Source: an uncultured Bacteroidota bacterium (lineage in GTDB: Bacteria > Bacteroidota > Bacteroidia > Chitinophagales > Saprospiraceae). Taken from it: a stretch of DNA of 56,439 nucleotides. The notes under the pieces are model-generated. The model saw nothing but the letters and a program-made list of their open reading frames with translations, did not search any database and was not told where the DNA came from. The stretch covers positions 1 to 56,439 of the forward strand of contig CALMBD010000232.1 of the NCBI GenBank assembly GCA_937861115.1, read 5' to 3'. The first letter of the stretch is position 1, and each line of letters begins with the position of its first letter. Position numbers and translations under genes: made by a program. This document shows positions 9,152 to 17,404 of this stretch, one piece after another.

Positions 9152-9246
9152 TAGGTTTCAAGGTTACAAGGTTTCAGGGTTTCAGGGTTAGTTAGGTAAC
9201 CTTTTAGTCTTGCGAACCTTGAAACCCTGAAACCCTGAAACCTAAA
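9152..9246. repeat. Octamer repeats arranged as an inverted repeat, pyrE to M42 peptidase gap
   Basis: A G-rich arm (GGTTTCA/GGGTTTCA units, about 9152-9189) is followed by a C-rich arm of exact 8-bp units AACCTTGA, AACCCTGA, AACCCTGA, AACCTAAA (9215-9246). The stretches 9169-9189 and 9223-9243 are perfect 21-bp complements around a 33-base loop. The C-rich arm ends 11 bases before the start codon of the M42 peptidase. The transcript could form a long hairpin; no T-run follows, so it is a poor intrinsic terminator. Confidence 0.88.
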
Positions 9247-9257
9247 AGTTTAATCGG

Positions 9258-10355
9258 ATGACCGTTATTACACCAAATTCTGAATCATTCCTTAGGCAAT
9301 ACCTGAACAATGCCAGCCCTACCGGCTATGAATGGTCGGGGCAAAAAATGTGGCTGGAATACCTTCAGCCCTATATAGATGATTGGAAACTAGACAATTA
9401 TGGTACCGCTTATGGTATCATAAACCCCGGCCAGAAATATAAAGTAGTGATTGAAGGTCATGCCGACGAAATCTCCTGGTTTGTCAATTACATCACGGAA
9501 GACGGGTTTATTCATGTTATTCGCAACGGAGGCAGCGACTTTCTCATTGCGCCTTCCATGCGTGTCTGGATACACCTTCGAAAAGGCGGCAAGGTAAGCG
9601 GCCTGTTTGGCTGGCCCGCCATTCATACCCGCACCGATAAGGAAGCGCCCGTGCCGGCACTCGACAATATTACCATAGACGTAGGCGCCAAAGACAGGGA
9701 GGAGGTGCTGAAAATGGGCATCCATGTCGGTTGCGTCGTTACTTTTCAGGATGAGTTTCAGGTGCTCAACGACCGCTATTACGTCGGCAGGGCACTGGAT
9801 AACCGGATCGGAGGCTTTTGTATTGCCGAAGTGGCCAGGTTGCTGAAAGAGAACAAGGTCCAACTCCCCTATACGCTTTATATCGTCAATTCGGTACAGG
9901 AAGAAGTGGGGTTGCGCGGTGCAGAAATGATCACAAACGCCATCCAGCCGGATGTCGCTATCGTGACAGACGTCACCCATGATACCCATACGCCCATGAT
10001 CAGCATGAAAAAACACGGCGATGTGCGCTGCGGGAACGGGCCTTCTGTGACCTACGCACCTGCGGTACATCAAAAATTGCTCGATCTGATCATCGGGTCC
10101 GCTGAGGAAAAGGCCATACCGTTTCAGCGGGAGGCTGCCAGCAGGGTAACCGGAACCGACACCGATGCGTTTGCCTATTCCAACGGCGGCGTGCCTTCGG
10201 CATTGATCTCCCTGCCGCTCCGTTATATGCACACGACGGTGGAAATGGCGCACAAAGACGACGTGAACAACCTGATCCTGTTGATCTACGAGACCTTGCA
10301 AAAGATTGAAAGCGGACACGATTTCAGGTACTTCTCTTCACTTGACGCCAAATGA
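9258..10355 (+). CDS. M42 family metallopeptidase (aminopeptidase/endoglucanase-like)
   Basis: A 365-residue member of family M42 (TET-type aminopeptidases, sometimes misannotated as endoglucanase). Dinuclear metal-site residues are recognisable: H68 and D70 in EGHAD, D181 in RALDNRIGG, catalytic and ligand E215-E216 in SVQEEVGLRGAE, D238 in VTDVTHD, and H325 in RYMHTT. No signal peptide is present, so it is cytoplasmic, where such enzymes trim peptides as large oligomers. It follows pyrE on the same strand with a hairpin-forming repeat leader in between, so co-transcription with separate control is possible. Confidence 0.92.
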   Translation: MTVITPNSESFLRQYLNNASPTGYEWSGQKMWLEYLQPYIDDWKLDNYGTAYGIINPGQKYKVVIEGHADEISWFVNYITEDGFIHVIRNGGSDFLIAPSMRVWIHLRKGGKVSGLFGWPAIHTRTDKEAPVPALDNITIDVGAKDREEVLKMGIHVGCVVTFQDEFQVLNDRYYVGRALDNRIGGFCIAEVARLLKENKVQLPYTLYIVNSVQEEVGLRGAEMITNAIQPDVAIVTDVTHDTHTPMISMKKHGDVRCGNGPSVTYAPAVHQKLLDLIIGSAEEKAIPFQREAASRVTGTDTDAFAYSNGGVPSALISLPLRYMHTTVEMAHKDDVNNLILLIYETLQKIESGHDFRYFSSLDAK

Positions 10356-10465
10356 GGAATAAAAATCAGATAAAAACAGGGTAAAACTTTGTACTGTAAT
10401 TACCTGCCGTCTAAATTTGTTCGCAGCAACGTCGCCTCCACACTCACCTCTATACTTCACCCGTT

Positions 10466-11323
10466 TTGGAATACGCCGCCTGTCAAGTCTCTATCGCTCC
10501 GCTCCGCGCACAACACTCCGACAAAAGCGAGATGGTATCGCAATTGTTATTTGGCGAAACAGTTGAGGTTGTCGATGCGAAAGACAGTTGGCGCCATGTC
10601 ATCTCTTCGTGGGACGGATACAGCGGATGGGTGGATGTCAAACAGATCAAACGGCTGACGGCTTCCGAATTTGAGGTCTATTCCGAACAGCAGGCCATCA
10701 ACCTGTCCCTGGTGGAAGGTCTGATGGCTGCCGATCACTTTATTCCACTGACGATGGGCGCGGTGCTGCCTATGTATGACGGGTTGCGCTGTGCGCTGGG
10801 CGACCAGTCTTTCCAGTTCTCCGGACCGGTTGTCACTGCCGGCCAGCAAAGCCTGCGCAGCGACTGGATTGTAAAAATTGCCCGGCGGTATTTACACGCG
10901 CCTTATTTGTGGGGCGGGCGTTCACCTTTCGGAATCGACTGTTCGGGACTGACACAGATGGTTTTTAAAATTGCCGGTGTTCGCCTGCTTCGCGATGCTG
11001 CCCAACAGGTTACGCAGGGGCGTGCAGTAGATTTTATGGAGCAGTGCCAGTCCGGCGACCTGGCTTTTTTTGACAATGCCAAGGGCCATATTACCCATGT
11101 CGGCATTATCCTGCCGGACTGCCATGTTATTCACGCTTCCGGGAAAGTCCGCATCGACAAGCTCGATCATTTTGGCATTTTCAACAAGGAACTGAACCGG
11201 TATACCCATCAGTTGCGTATCGTAAAACGGCTTCTGCCTGATGAAGACCCCGCCACCTCGATGCAGGAAAATGAAAGCGCGAAGTCAGACGATCTGGTCG
11301 GACAAGGCGCGCTGTTCGGGTGA
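10466..11323 (+). CDS. SH3 and NlpC/P60 (C40) cell-wall peptidase
   Basis: A 285-residue protein with an N-terminal SH3-like domain (about 1-65, typical opening of Bacteroidota homologues with ...VRAQ-SDKSEMVSQLLFGE) and a C-terminal NlpC/P60 catalytic domain. The catalytic triad region is visible: C159 in FGIDCSGL, H211 in HVGII, and a third polar residue at H223. It probably cleaves gamma-D-glutamyl-diamino acid bonds in peptidoglycan fragments. The start is TTG, chosen because the family N-terminus begins exactly there and no ATG or GTG offers the same start. No signal peptide is seen, so it may act on imported muropeptides in the cytoplasm. Confidence 0.87.
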   Translation: MEYAACQVSIAPLRAQHSDKSEMVSQLLFGETVEVVDAKDSWRHVISSWDGYSGWVDVKQIKRLTASEFEVYSEQQAINLSLVEGLMAADHFIPLTMGAVLPMYDGLRCALGDQSFQFSGPVVTAGQQSLRSDWIVKIARRYLHAPYLWGGRSPFGIDCSGLTQMVFKIAGVRLLRDAAQQVTQGRAVDFMEQCQSGDLAFFDNAKGHITHVGIILPDCHVIHASGKVRIDKLDHFGIFNKELNRYTHQLRIVKRLLPDEDPATSMQENESAKSDDLVGQGALFG

Positions 11324-11377
11324 TGGCTGTTCGTATCCACCGGTTCACGAAGTTGTAGCGTTTATATTGATCTGGAT

Positions 11378-12142
11378 ATGGCGAATCGATTAAAGCTCGC
11401 CCGGCTTGCGGGCCGGCCGGAAATATTTCACTCGATACAGGGAGAAGGGAAAAGCACCGGTGTTCCATCCGTTTTTGTGCGCACGTCATTGTGCAACCTG
11501 CATTGCATCTGGTGCGATACCGACTATACCTGGAACTGGACCGGAACGAAGTTTCCCCATATCAACGACAACAAACCGGGATATAAAAAATTTGACAAGA
11601 AGGAATGGATTGCCGAATGTGATATTGCATCTGTTGCCGATCAAATTGCCGCTTTCCGTTGCACCAATATTATCCTGACCGGGGGAGAACCCATGCTCCA
11701 GCAGCCTGCGCTGACTGCACTGGCGCATATACTTCGGGCGCAATCCACGGCTTATCGCATTGAAGTGGAAACGAACGGTACGCTGGTGCCTGCTCCGGAT
11801 TTTGATGCGGTGATCGATCAGTACAACGTGTCGCCCAAACTGGCCAACAGCGGTAACGTGCGCCGGCTTCGGGAAAAATCTGCTGCGCTGCGATTTTTTG
11901 CGCAAAGCCTGAAAGCAAATTTTAAATTTGTGCTGTCGGAAAAAAATGACCTTCAGGAGGTGATCGATATGGTTGCAGCCTATGCTATCCCGCCTGAAAA
12001 AATTTGGCTCATGCCGGAAGGTACAAACGCCGCCGCACTGGCAAAACGCCGCAAATGGCTGGTGGAAGTTTGCAAGGAGAACGGCTTCCGTTATTCCGAC
12101 AGGCTTCATATCCAGATATGGGGCAGTAAAAAAGGCGTCTAA
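11378..12142 (+). CDS. queE: 7-carboxy-7-deazaguanine synthase (radical SAM)
   Basis: A 254-residue radical SAM enzyme. The cluster motif CX3CX2C is C39, C43 and C46 (LCNLHCIWCDTDYTW), with the QueE-typical substrate-site start HSIQGEG at 18-24 and the SAM-binding TGGEP at 101-105. It converts 6-carboxytetrahydropterin to 7-carboxy-7-deazaguanine in the queuosine precursor pathway. No other queuosine genes are adjacent, so assignment rests on motif and length; a related activating or biosynthetic radical SAM enzyme is the main alternative. Confidence 0.85.
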   Translation: MANRLKLARLAGRPEIFHSIQGEGKSTGVPSVFVRTSLCNLHCIWCDTDYTWNWTGTKFPHINDNKPGYKKFDKKEWIAECDIASVADQIAAFRCTNIILTGGEPMLQQPALTALAHILRAQSTAYRIEVETNGTLVPAPDFDAVIDQYNVSPKLANSGNVRRLREKSAALRFFAQSLKANFKFVLSEKNDLQEVIDMVAAYAIPPEKIWLMPEGTNAAALAKRRKWLVEVCKENGFRYSDRLHIQIWGSKKGV

Positions 12143-12171
12143 GCCGCCACATCACCTAAACCAATCAAATC

Positions 12172-12558
12172 ATGTCAGTCCAATTAGAGCAGATCAAACA
12201 AAAAACCAAAAGTATCATACGTCGAATCGTGTGGATACTGGTTGTTATTTTAATTGCCAGCGGTATTGGCTATTTCACGTACAGCCAGATGTCGTACTCC
12301 GACGGCTACCGTTCCGGGCAACTGGTAAAAATTTCCCGTCGTGGCGTACTATTCAAAACCTATGAGGGATCGCTGAATCTTTCTCCAAACGGCCTGATGA
12401 CCAACTGGGATTTTTCGGCAAAAAATGGTCAGGTAGCCAAAAAACTGGAAGAAAATGAGGGGAAACTGGTGCGGCTGCACTACAGCCAGCGTTACAGGGT
12501 GTTTTTCTGGCAAGGCGACACCGAATATATTGTAGACGCAGTGGAGGTAGTGCAGTAG
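12172..12558 (+). CDS. Small conserved membrane-anchored protein of unknown function
   Basis: A 128-residue protein with one membrane segment (about 19-38, WILVVILIASGIGYFTYSQ) and a soluble C-terminal domain containing SDGYRSGQLVKISRRGVLFKTYEGSLNL (about 43-70) and RYRVFFWQGDTEYIVDAVE near the end. This family is widespread in Bacteroidota and, from memory, sometimes carries the misleading label 6-phosphogluconate dehydrogenase; nothing in it resembles that enzyme. It lies 29 bp behind queE on the same strand and converges with the MFS gene. Function unknown. Confidence 0.8.
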   Translation: MSVQLEQIKQKTKSIIRRIVWILVVILIASGIGYFTYSQMSYSDGYRSGQLVKISRRGVLFKTYEGSLNLSPNGLMTNWDFSAKNGQVAKKLEENEGKLVRLHYSQRYRVFFWQGDTEYIVDAVEVVQ

Positions 12559-12569
12559 GGCGACAACCG

Positions 12570-13937
12570 TCACACCTTTATCTCCTGATATTTTTTAAAA
12601 ACGCGCCAGCCGAAAAGGCAGAAAAGCAGTGCCGCAACAGCAGTTGCCTGAATACCGAGCGGGTTATCGGTGCTTTTCCCAAACAGCAACAGGGAAGGGA
12701 ATACCAGGTTGGCCAGCGAAATACCGACCTTCATGGTAAAGGCGCTCACCCCGAAAAACATTCCGGACAACTGGGCGCCGGTCAGGCGCTCTTCCCGTTC
12801 CACCTCATCTCCGACGATGGCGTTTGGCAATATGCCGAACACTGCCAGCGGGATGGCAGCAGCAATGCCCAGTCCGTAAAGTATCCATGTCGCGGGCAAC
12901 GGGACGGACCTGACAAAAACAAGTGCGCAGAATATGACACCGAACAGGATATAAGCGGCGAGCATGACGTTTCGTTTGCCCAACCGTTGAGTGGCCAGGT
13001 TAACCGGAAAATAGAGCAAGAAACTGCTCAGAAAACTCACCAGGGAAAAGGTAAAGGCATAACTCTTGTCCAGGCCCAACAAAATGGTGGTGTAAAACCC
13101 GATACCCAACTGGATAAAAGTGAGTGCAAGCCAGTACAATAGAAAAGAGGCCAGAAACCACCTGAAATTGCGGTTTCCGAATACGATGCGCAATGCCTGC
13201 CGGATATTGTGGTCGTTCACCGTCTGGCGGGCGTACCTGTTTTCATTCAGAAACAATGCCGGTAGCAACATAAACAACAATGCGGCGCCGTTCAGGGAGG
13301 CTATGGCATACTGGAACGCATTGACCGGAGTATATCCCGCCTGTTCAAATACGCCCTGAAGTACATATACGCTGTTGCCTGCCACAAACCCGAGCGCCCA
13401 TGCAACCGAGATCATGGTACTGATCACCATCCGGTCTTTTGGCGTATGACCGAGTTCAGCCAGCAAGGCGTTGTGGGGTATGACATAAAATGCGAAGAAA
13501 AAATAATACAACCCGATCATGAGCGCCAGCCAGACAAAATTGCTTGCGCTTTCGGCGTATTCCGGTGGAAAAAACACCAGCGTGCTGAACAAGGCAAAGG
13601 GCAAGGCGCCCCGGAGCAAAAACCACCGTCTTTTTCCAATCGAGGCCGTTTTGTTGTCGCTCCAGTTCGCCACCAGAGGATCAATGATGCCGTCGAGCAG
13701 GCGACCGCCGGCACTCAGTATACCGATAAGGGTGAGCACGCCCACCACGGCGCCCTGGTACAGAAAACCCGGAAAGATCGGCTCGCCCTGTTCGGGAGGC
13801 ATATAAAAGTAGACCAACAGGTTGCCGACAGAAAAACTTGCCAGCGACCAGCCCAGTTGACCAAATGCATATAACAGGAGTGCCCGCAGGGGCGGCCTGA
13901 CGGGTGCTGTTGCCTGAAGCGGGGGAGAGGGGTCCAT
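12570..13937 (-). CDS. MFS transporter, GPH (glycoside-pentoside-hexuronide:cation symporter)-like
   Basis: A 455-residue polytopic membrane protein with about 12 hydrophobic segments. The segment GGRLLDGIIDPLVANWSDN (about 63-81) is the GPH/MFS_2 motif DxxxDPxxGxxSD region that couples sugar uptake to a cation. It starts 6 bp downstream of the PBP2 stop codon, so it is translated from the wall-synthesis operon, in the place where Bacteroidota often carry rodA. RodA has a SEDS fold with different motifs and this protein does not match it. A link to cell-wall sugar transport is possible but unproven. Confidence 0.83.
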   Translation of the reverse strand: MDPSPPLQATAPVRPPLRALLLYAFGQLGWSLASFSVGNLLVYFYMPPEQGEPIFPGFLYQGAVVGVLTLIGILSAGGRLLDGIIDPLVANWSDNKTASIGKRRWFLLRGALPFALFSTLVFFPPEYAESASNFVWLALMIGLYYFFFAFYVIPHNALLAELGHTPKDRMVISTMISVAWALGFVAGNSVYVLQGVFEQAGYTPVNAFQYAIASLNGAALLFMLLPALFLNENRYARQTVNDHNIRQALRIVFGNRNFRWFLASFLLYWLALTFIQLGIGFYTTILLGLDKSYAFTFSLVSFLSSFLLYFPVNLATQRLGKRNVMLAAYILFGVIFCALVFVRSVPLPATWILYGLGIAAAIPLAVFGILPNAIVGDEVEREERLTGAQLSGMFFGVSAFTMKVGISLANLVFPSLLLFGKSTDNPLGIQATAVAALLFCLFGWRVFKKYQEIKV

Positions 13938-13943
13938 GAATGC

Positions 13944-15926
13944 CTATTTTTTGCCTTGTTCCAGTCCGGTGGTCACGCCCAGTGCCGGCTGAATGTCGGG
14001 CACGTCGCTCGGAATGTCCTCCGGATCCGGCGCATTTCCGGGTCGTGGACGTGCATCCACCTGCCTGATGGACGGTTTCCGGTATTTGGAAATCAGATCG
14101 GCATTGGCCATGCGCTCTTCCACAGGTTTTCGCGCAGTGGCGATGGTATCGTTCAGGAGCTTTTCGATCATGAGGCCCGCAATAGGAGCGGCGTAAGAGG
14201 CGCCCCAGCCGGCATTTTCTACATAAACCGCAATGGCGATCTTGGGGTTTTCCTTCGGCGCGAAGGCAAAGAAAACCGAGTGGTCGTCGCCATGCGGGTT
14301 CTGGCTGGTGCCGGTTTTGCCGCAAACCTGAATGCCCGGTACCTGTGCGATACGTGCAGTACCGCGGTTTACACATTCCGCCATGCCTTCCCTGACAAGA
14401 TCAAAGTATCGCGGCTCAATTTTTACCTCGTGTTTTTCATAGAAACGGGGAGGAATAGGCGTACCGTCTCTGAATTCTTTTGCCAGGTGTGGCGAATACC
14501 AATAGCCCCGGTTGGCAATGCACGCTGCCAGGTTCGCCATTTGAAGCGTGGTCAATTGTATTTCGCCCTGCCCGATACCGACTGACATAATGGTTGGAGA
14601 GCGCCAGCCGCCCAGGTTTTTAGGATAAATCTTGTCGTAATATGCCGAGTTCGGGATATTCCCCGGACTTTCATTGGGATAGTCGATGCCGAGCCGGGTG
14701 CCGAGGCCCAATTGTTTGCAGTAGTCGGCAAAGACATCCAGGCCCTGCTGCGGGTTGGAAAAACCAAACTTGTCTATTTCATTCCTGAATTCGGTGAAAT
14801 AGTAGGTGTTACAGGAATAGGCGATGGCATCCACAACGTTGCCGACGTGGCTGTGGTGGTGGCATTTGTACAGGCGTCCGGCATAAAAATAACCGCCATT
14901 GCAGCCCTGTCCCCTTTCCGGGTTGAGCGTGCCCTCCTGCAGGCCGACCAGCGTAACAACCGTTTTAAAGATCGAACCGGGCGGATATTTGGCCATAACC
15001 GTGCGGTCGAAGAAAGGCTTTAGCGTATCGGTGAGCAATTGACTGAAGATAGCGCCGCGTCCCTGCGTCATGGCGAGCAGGTTCGGGTCGTAGGTCGGGC
15101 CGCTGATCATACACAGGATCTGCCCCGTTTTAGGCTCGATAGCAACGATACTGCCCGTCTTGTTCTGAAGCAGGTACTCGCCGTAGGTCTGCAAATCGAT
15201 GTTGATGGAGGAGGTCAGATCGCTACCTGCCACGGCTGCCGTATCGAAAGCGCCGTTCATGTATTTTCCCACGATACGGCCAAGGTTGTCCTTCAGCAGG
15301 GATGTGGTGCCCTTTTTTCCCCGAAGATATTGTTCGTATTCCGATTCCAGACCGGCAGCACCGATATAATCGCCCGATTGGTAGATGCCTTTGGAGCGTT
15401 CGATATCCCTTGGGTCGACTTCATTGATGTAGCCCAGTACATGTGCGCCGGCGTGGTGCGGGTAACCCCTGATATTGCGCACCTGCACGAAAAACCCCGG
15501 AAATTCATACAGGCTTTCCTGCAGCAGGGCGTATTTTTCTATGGATAGTTTTTTGTCAAATACAAAAGGGACGGAGCGCGAGAATTTTCCGCTTCTCCAA
15601 TCCTTTTTCAGGCGCAGCCGAAATTCTTCTTCCGTAATCCCGAGCAGCGCACAAAACTTGGGAATATTCATCTGGTCGAAGTCGATCTGGTTGTAGGTCA
15701 CCATCAGATCGTACATGGCCTCGTTGTTGATGATCAGCTTGCCATTGCGGTCGTACACCAGTCCGCGCGGCGGATATACCGTTAACTTGTCAATAGTGGT
15801 GGCATCGGCGCGCCTGCGAAAGGAATCATCAATCAGCTGAAGGTATGCCACTTTCAATACCAGAAGCGCCGCACTCGCAAGGAATACGATCTGAATGGTA
15901 CGTTGACGTTGCGCTGAGATATTCAT
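13944..15926 (-). CDS. mrdA: Penicillin-binding protein 2 (elongasome transpeptidase)
   Basis: A 660-residue class B PBP with an N-terminal membrane anchor (about 11-29), a pedestal domain and a transpeptidase domain. The active-site motifs are complete: SxxK S318-K321 (PGSIFKT), SxN S371-N373 (YSCNTYY) and KTG 537-539 (CGKTGTSQNP). It crosslinks lateral-wall peptidoglycan with MreBCD and the glycosyltransferase RodA. It follows mreD by 9 bp in the same operon. The C-terminal tail past 600 is proline-rich and probably disordered. No rodA follows. Confidence 0.94.
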   Translation of the reverse strand: MNISAQRQRTIQIVFLASAALLVLKVAYLQLIDDSFRRRADATTIDKLTVYPPRGLVYDRNGKLIINNEAMYDLMVTYNQIDFDQMNIPKFCALLGITEEEFRLRLKKDWRSGKFSRSVPFVFDKKLSIEKYALLQESLYEFPGFFVQVRNIRGYPHHAGAHVLGYINEVDPRDIERSKGIYQSGDYIGAAGLESEYEQYLRGKKGTTSLLKDNLGRIVGKYMNGAFDTAAVAGSDLTSSINIDLQTYGEYLLQNKTGSIVAIEPKTGQILCMISGPTYDPNLLAMTQGRGAIFSQLLTDTLKPFFDRTVMAKYPPGSIFKTVVTLVGLQEGTLNPERGQGCNGGYFYAGRLYKCHHHSHVGNVVDAIAYSCNTYYFTEFRNEIDKFGFSNPQQGLDVFADYCKQLGLGTRLGIDYPNESPGNIPNSAYYDKIYPKNLGGWRSPTIMSVGIGQGEIQLTTLQMANLAACIANRGYWYSPHLAKEFRDGTPIPPRFYEKHEVKIEPRYFDLVREGMAECVNRGTARIAQVPGIQVCGKTGTSQNPHGDDHSVFFAFAPKENPKIAIAVYVENAGWGASYAAPIAGLMIEKLLNDTIATARKPVEERMANADLISKYRKPSIRQVDARPRPGNAPDPEDIPSDVPDIQPALGVTTGLEQGKK

Positions 15927-15935
15927 CTGCCGGTT

Positions 15936-16454
15936 TTAACTCTTTGGATTAAACAAAGCGGAGTAAAGTACAACAAATATCATCGTGAGTCCCCAACCCG
16001 CCAGTGTTTTTAACGTAATTCTGGTAAAATATACGAAGGTGAAATCCATGACGGAGAAGTACCAGAACAGGTGCGCAACAAAGAAGAAACCGGCGACCTG
16101 AAGGTACCACCGCCAGCCGAAATATGCCGGCGAAGCAATGGGTTCTTTGCCGGTGAACCCACCCTTGGGCTCAAAGGTTGCCAGGATAACCGAACGCGCA
16201 AAACCCGAAAATGCCCCGGCACTTGCATGTAAGCCCAACGTACCGTAAAAGAAATCCACAACCATGCCGATGAGCCCTCCCAGTAAAACCACATAGGGCG
16301 CAGGCAACTGGATCGGCAGGAAGAGGATGAACAGCGGATACAGCAATATGTTGAAATAAGGTCCGATAGACAGCGTAATCTGCTGCAATAGAAGCACTTG
16401 CAGTACAACCAGGCCAAAGAAACGCCATATGTTCGGGAAAATGCTGTTATTCAT
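15936..16454 (-). CDS. mreD: Rod shape-determining protein MreD
   Basis: A 172-residue integral membrane protein with several hydrophobic segments. The N-terminal WRFFGLVVLQVLLLQQITL and an acid-poor, mostly membrane body fit Bacteroidota MreD, which is poorly conserved. Identification rests on position: it overlaps the end of mreC by 8 bp and precedes PBP2. It links the cytoplasmic MreB filament to MreC and PBP2. Confidence 0.9.
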   Translation of the reverse strand: MNNSIFPNIWRFFGLVVLQVLLLQQITLSIGPYFNILLYPLFILFLPIQLPAPYVVLLGGLIGMVVDFFYGTLGLHASAGAFSGFARSVILATFEPKGGFTGKEPIASPAYFGWRWYLQVAGFFFVAHLFWYFSVMDFTFVYFTRITLKTLAGWGLTMIFVVLYSALFNPKS

Positions 16455-17325
16455 CTTTCGCTTTCAGATTCAGGCTGTCCAGTTCGCTGTAAAATATGTT
16501 GTTGACTACATAGAGATCATTGACTGATGCCATGTCCTGGTTGAGCCGGACTTTAATGATCCAGAAATAGGGGTTTTCAGGGTCTGATCCCGGCTTTTCC
16601 TCCACGTGGCCAACCAGAATATCTTTGGGAAACAGTTGGGAATACCCGCTGGTAACCACTGCATCGCCTTTTTCCACTTTAAAATGGTGGGGAACAAACT
16701 TCAAGGTCATTATAGCAGGGTCGCCGCCTTCCCAAATAAGGGATCCCAGCGCATGGTGGCGCTGCAGGTTGACGGAAATACGCATTTGCCGGTGCAGCAC
16801 AGACATAGCCATGGAAAAATTGGGACCCACGTGCCGGATAATCCCGACAACGCCGTTCTTGCTGACCAGGCCCATGTTGGGGGTGATCCCGTCGTTGCTG
16901 CCTTTGTTTATGATCAGCCAGTTGTTGGCGCCGCTTATCGAATTGCCTACCGCCCGGGCTGAGATGAATTCGAACTGAGGTCTGACCGAAATCCGGCGGA
17001 GCGAATCGGACAACAATAATGTATCGAGGTTGCGGATAAAAAATGTATCGCGGTAGGGAACCTGGATGTTGCGGGCATTGGCCAGTTCCTCGTTAATTCT
17101 GATGTTTTCTGCCCTGAGGCTGTCGGCCAGTTGCTGAAGACTGAGATAGTCGGCGACCTGCCTTCTTTTGTCCAGCAACTTGCCCGAAAAGACAGTCGCG
17201 GTATGTGAAAAGATGGCGTTTTGGTCTTCGTTGTACTTGATAATGATGTAAAAACACAACACCTCCACCAATACAAAGGTCATAAAACCGCCGTTCCGTA
17301 GAAGTAGCTGAAGGAGTTTGCCCAT
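16447..17325 (-). CDS. mreC: Rod shape-determining protein MreC
   Basis: A 292-residue protein with one N-terminal membrane segment (about 14-29, FMTFVLVEVLCFYIII), a coiled-coil region (about 60-90) and a periplasmic beta-barrel domain beginning SARAVGNSISGANNWLIINKGSNDG, the conserved MreC core. The start was set at the ATG giving MGKLLQLLLRNGG, the usual Bacteroidota N-terminus; a longer reading frame runs back through the upstream repeat but would encode only repeat-derived residues. The leader is a 29-bp inverted repeat. It is the second gene of the mreB operon. Confidence 0.92.
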   Translation of the reverse strand: MGKLLQLLLRNGGFMTFVLVEVLCFYIIIKYNEDQNAIFSHTATVFSGKLLDKRRQVADYLSLQQLADSLRAENIRINEELANARNIQVPYRDTFFIRNLDTLLLSDSLRRISVRPQFEFISARAVGNSISGANNWLIINKGSNDGITPNMGLVSKNGVVGIIRHVGPNFSMAMSVLHRQMRISVNLQRHHALGSLIWEGGDPAIMTLKFVPHHFKVEKGDAVVTSGYSQLFPKDILVGHVEEKPGSDPENPYFWIIKVRLNQDMASVNDLYVVNNIFYSELDSLNLKAKDE

Positions 17326-17331
17326 CTCAAG

Positions 17332-17402
17332 TAATGATAAGTGATAAGTGTTAAGTGATAAGTGCTGTCCCAAACAGCACTTATCACTTAACACTTATCA
17401 CT
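17332..17402. repeat. Perfect 29-bp inverted repeat between mreB and mreC
   Basis: Arms 17340-17368 and 17374-17402 are exact complements around the 5-base loop cccaa. The left arm consists of 7-bp units TAAGTGA, TAAGTGT, TAAGTGA and TAAGTGC (17338-17365). In the mreB-mreC transcript this hairpin starts 2 bases after the mreB gene and ends 14 bases before the mreC start codon. There is no U-run after it, so it looks like an mRNA stability or partial attenuation element rather than a terminator. Confidence 0.92.
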
Positions 17403-17404
17403 GA

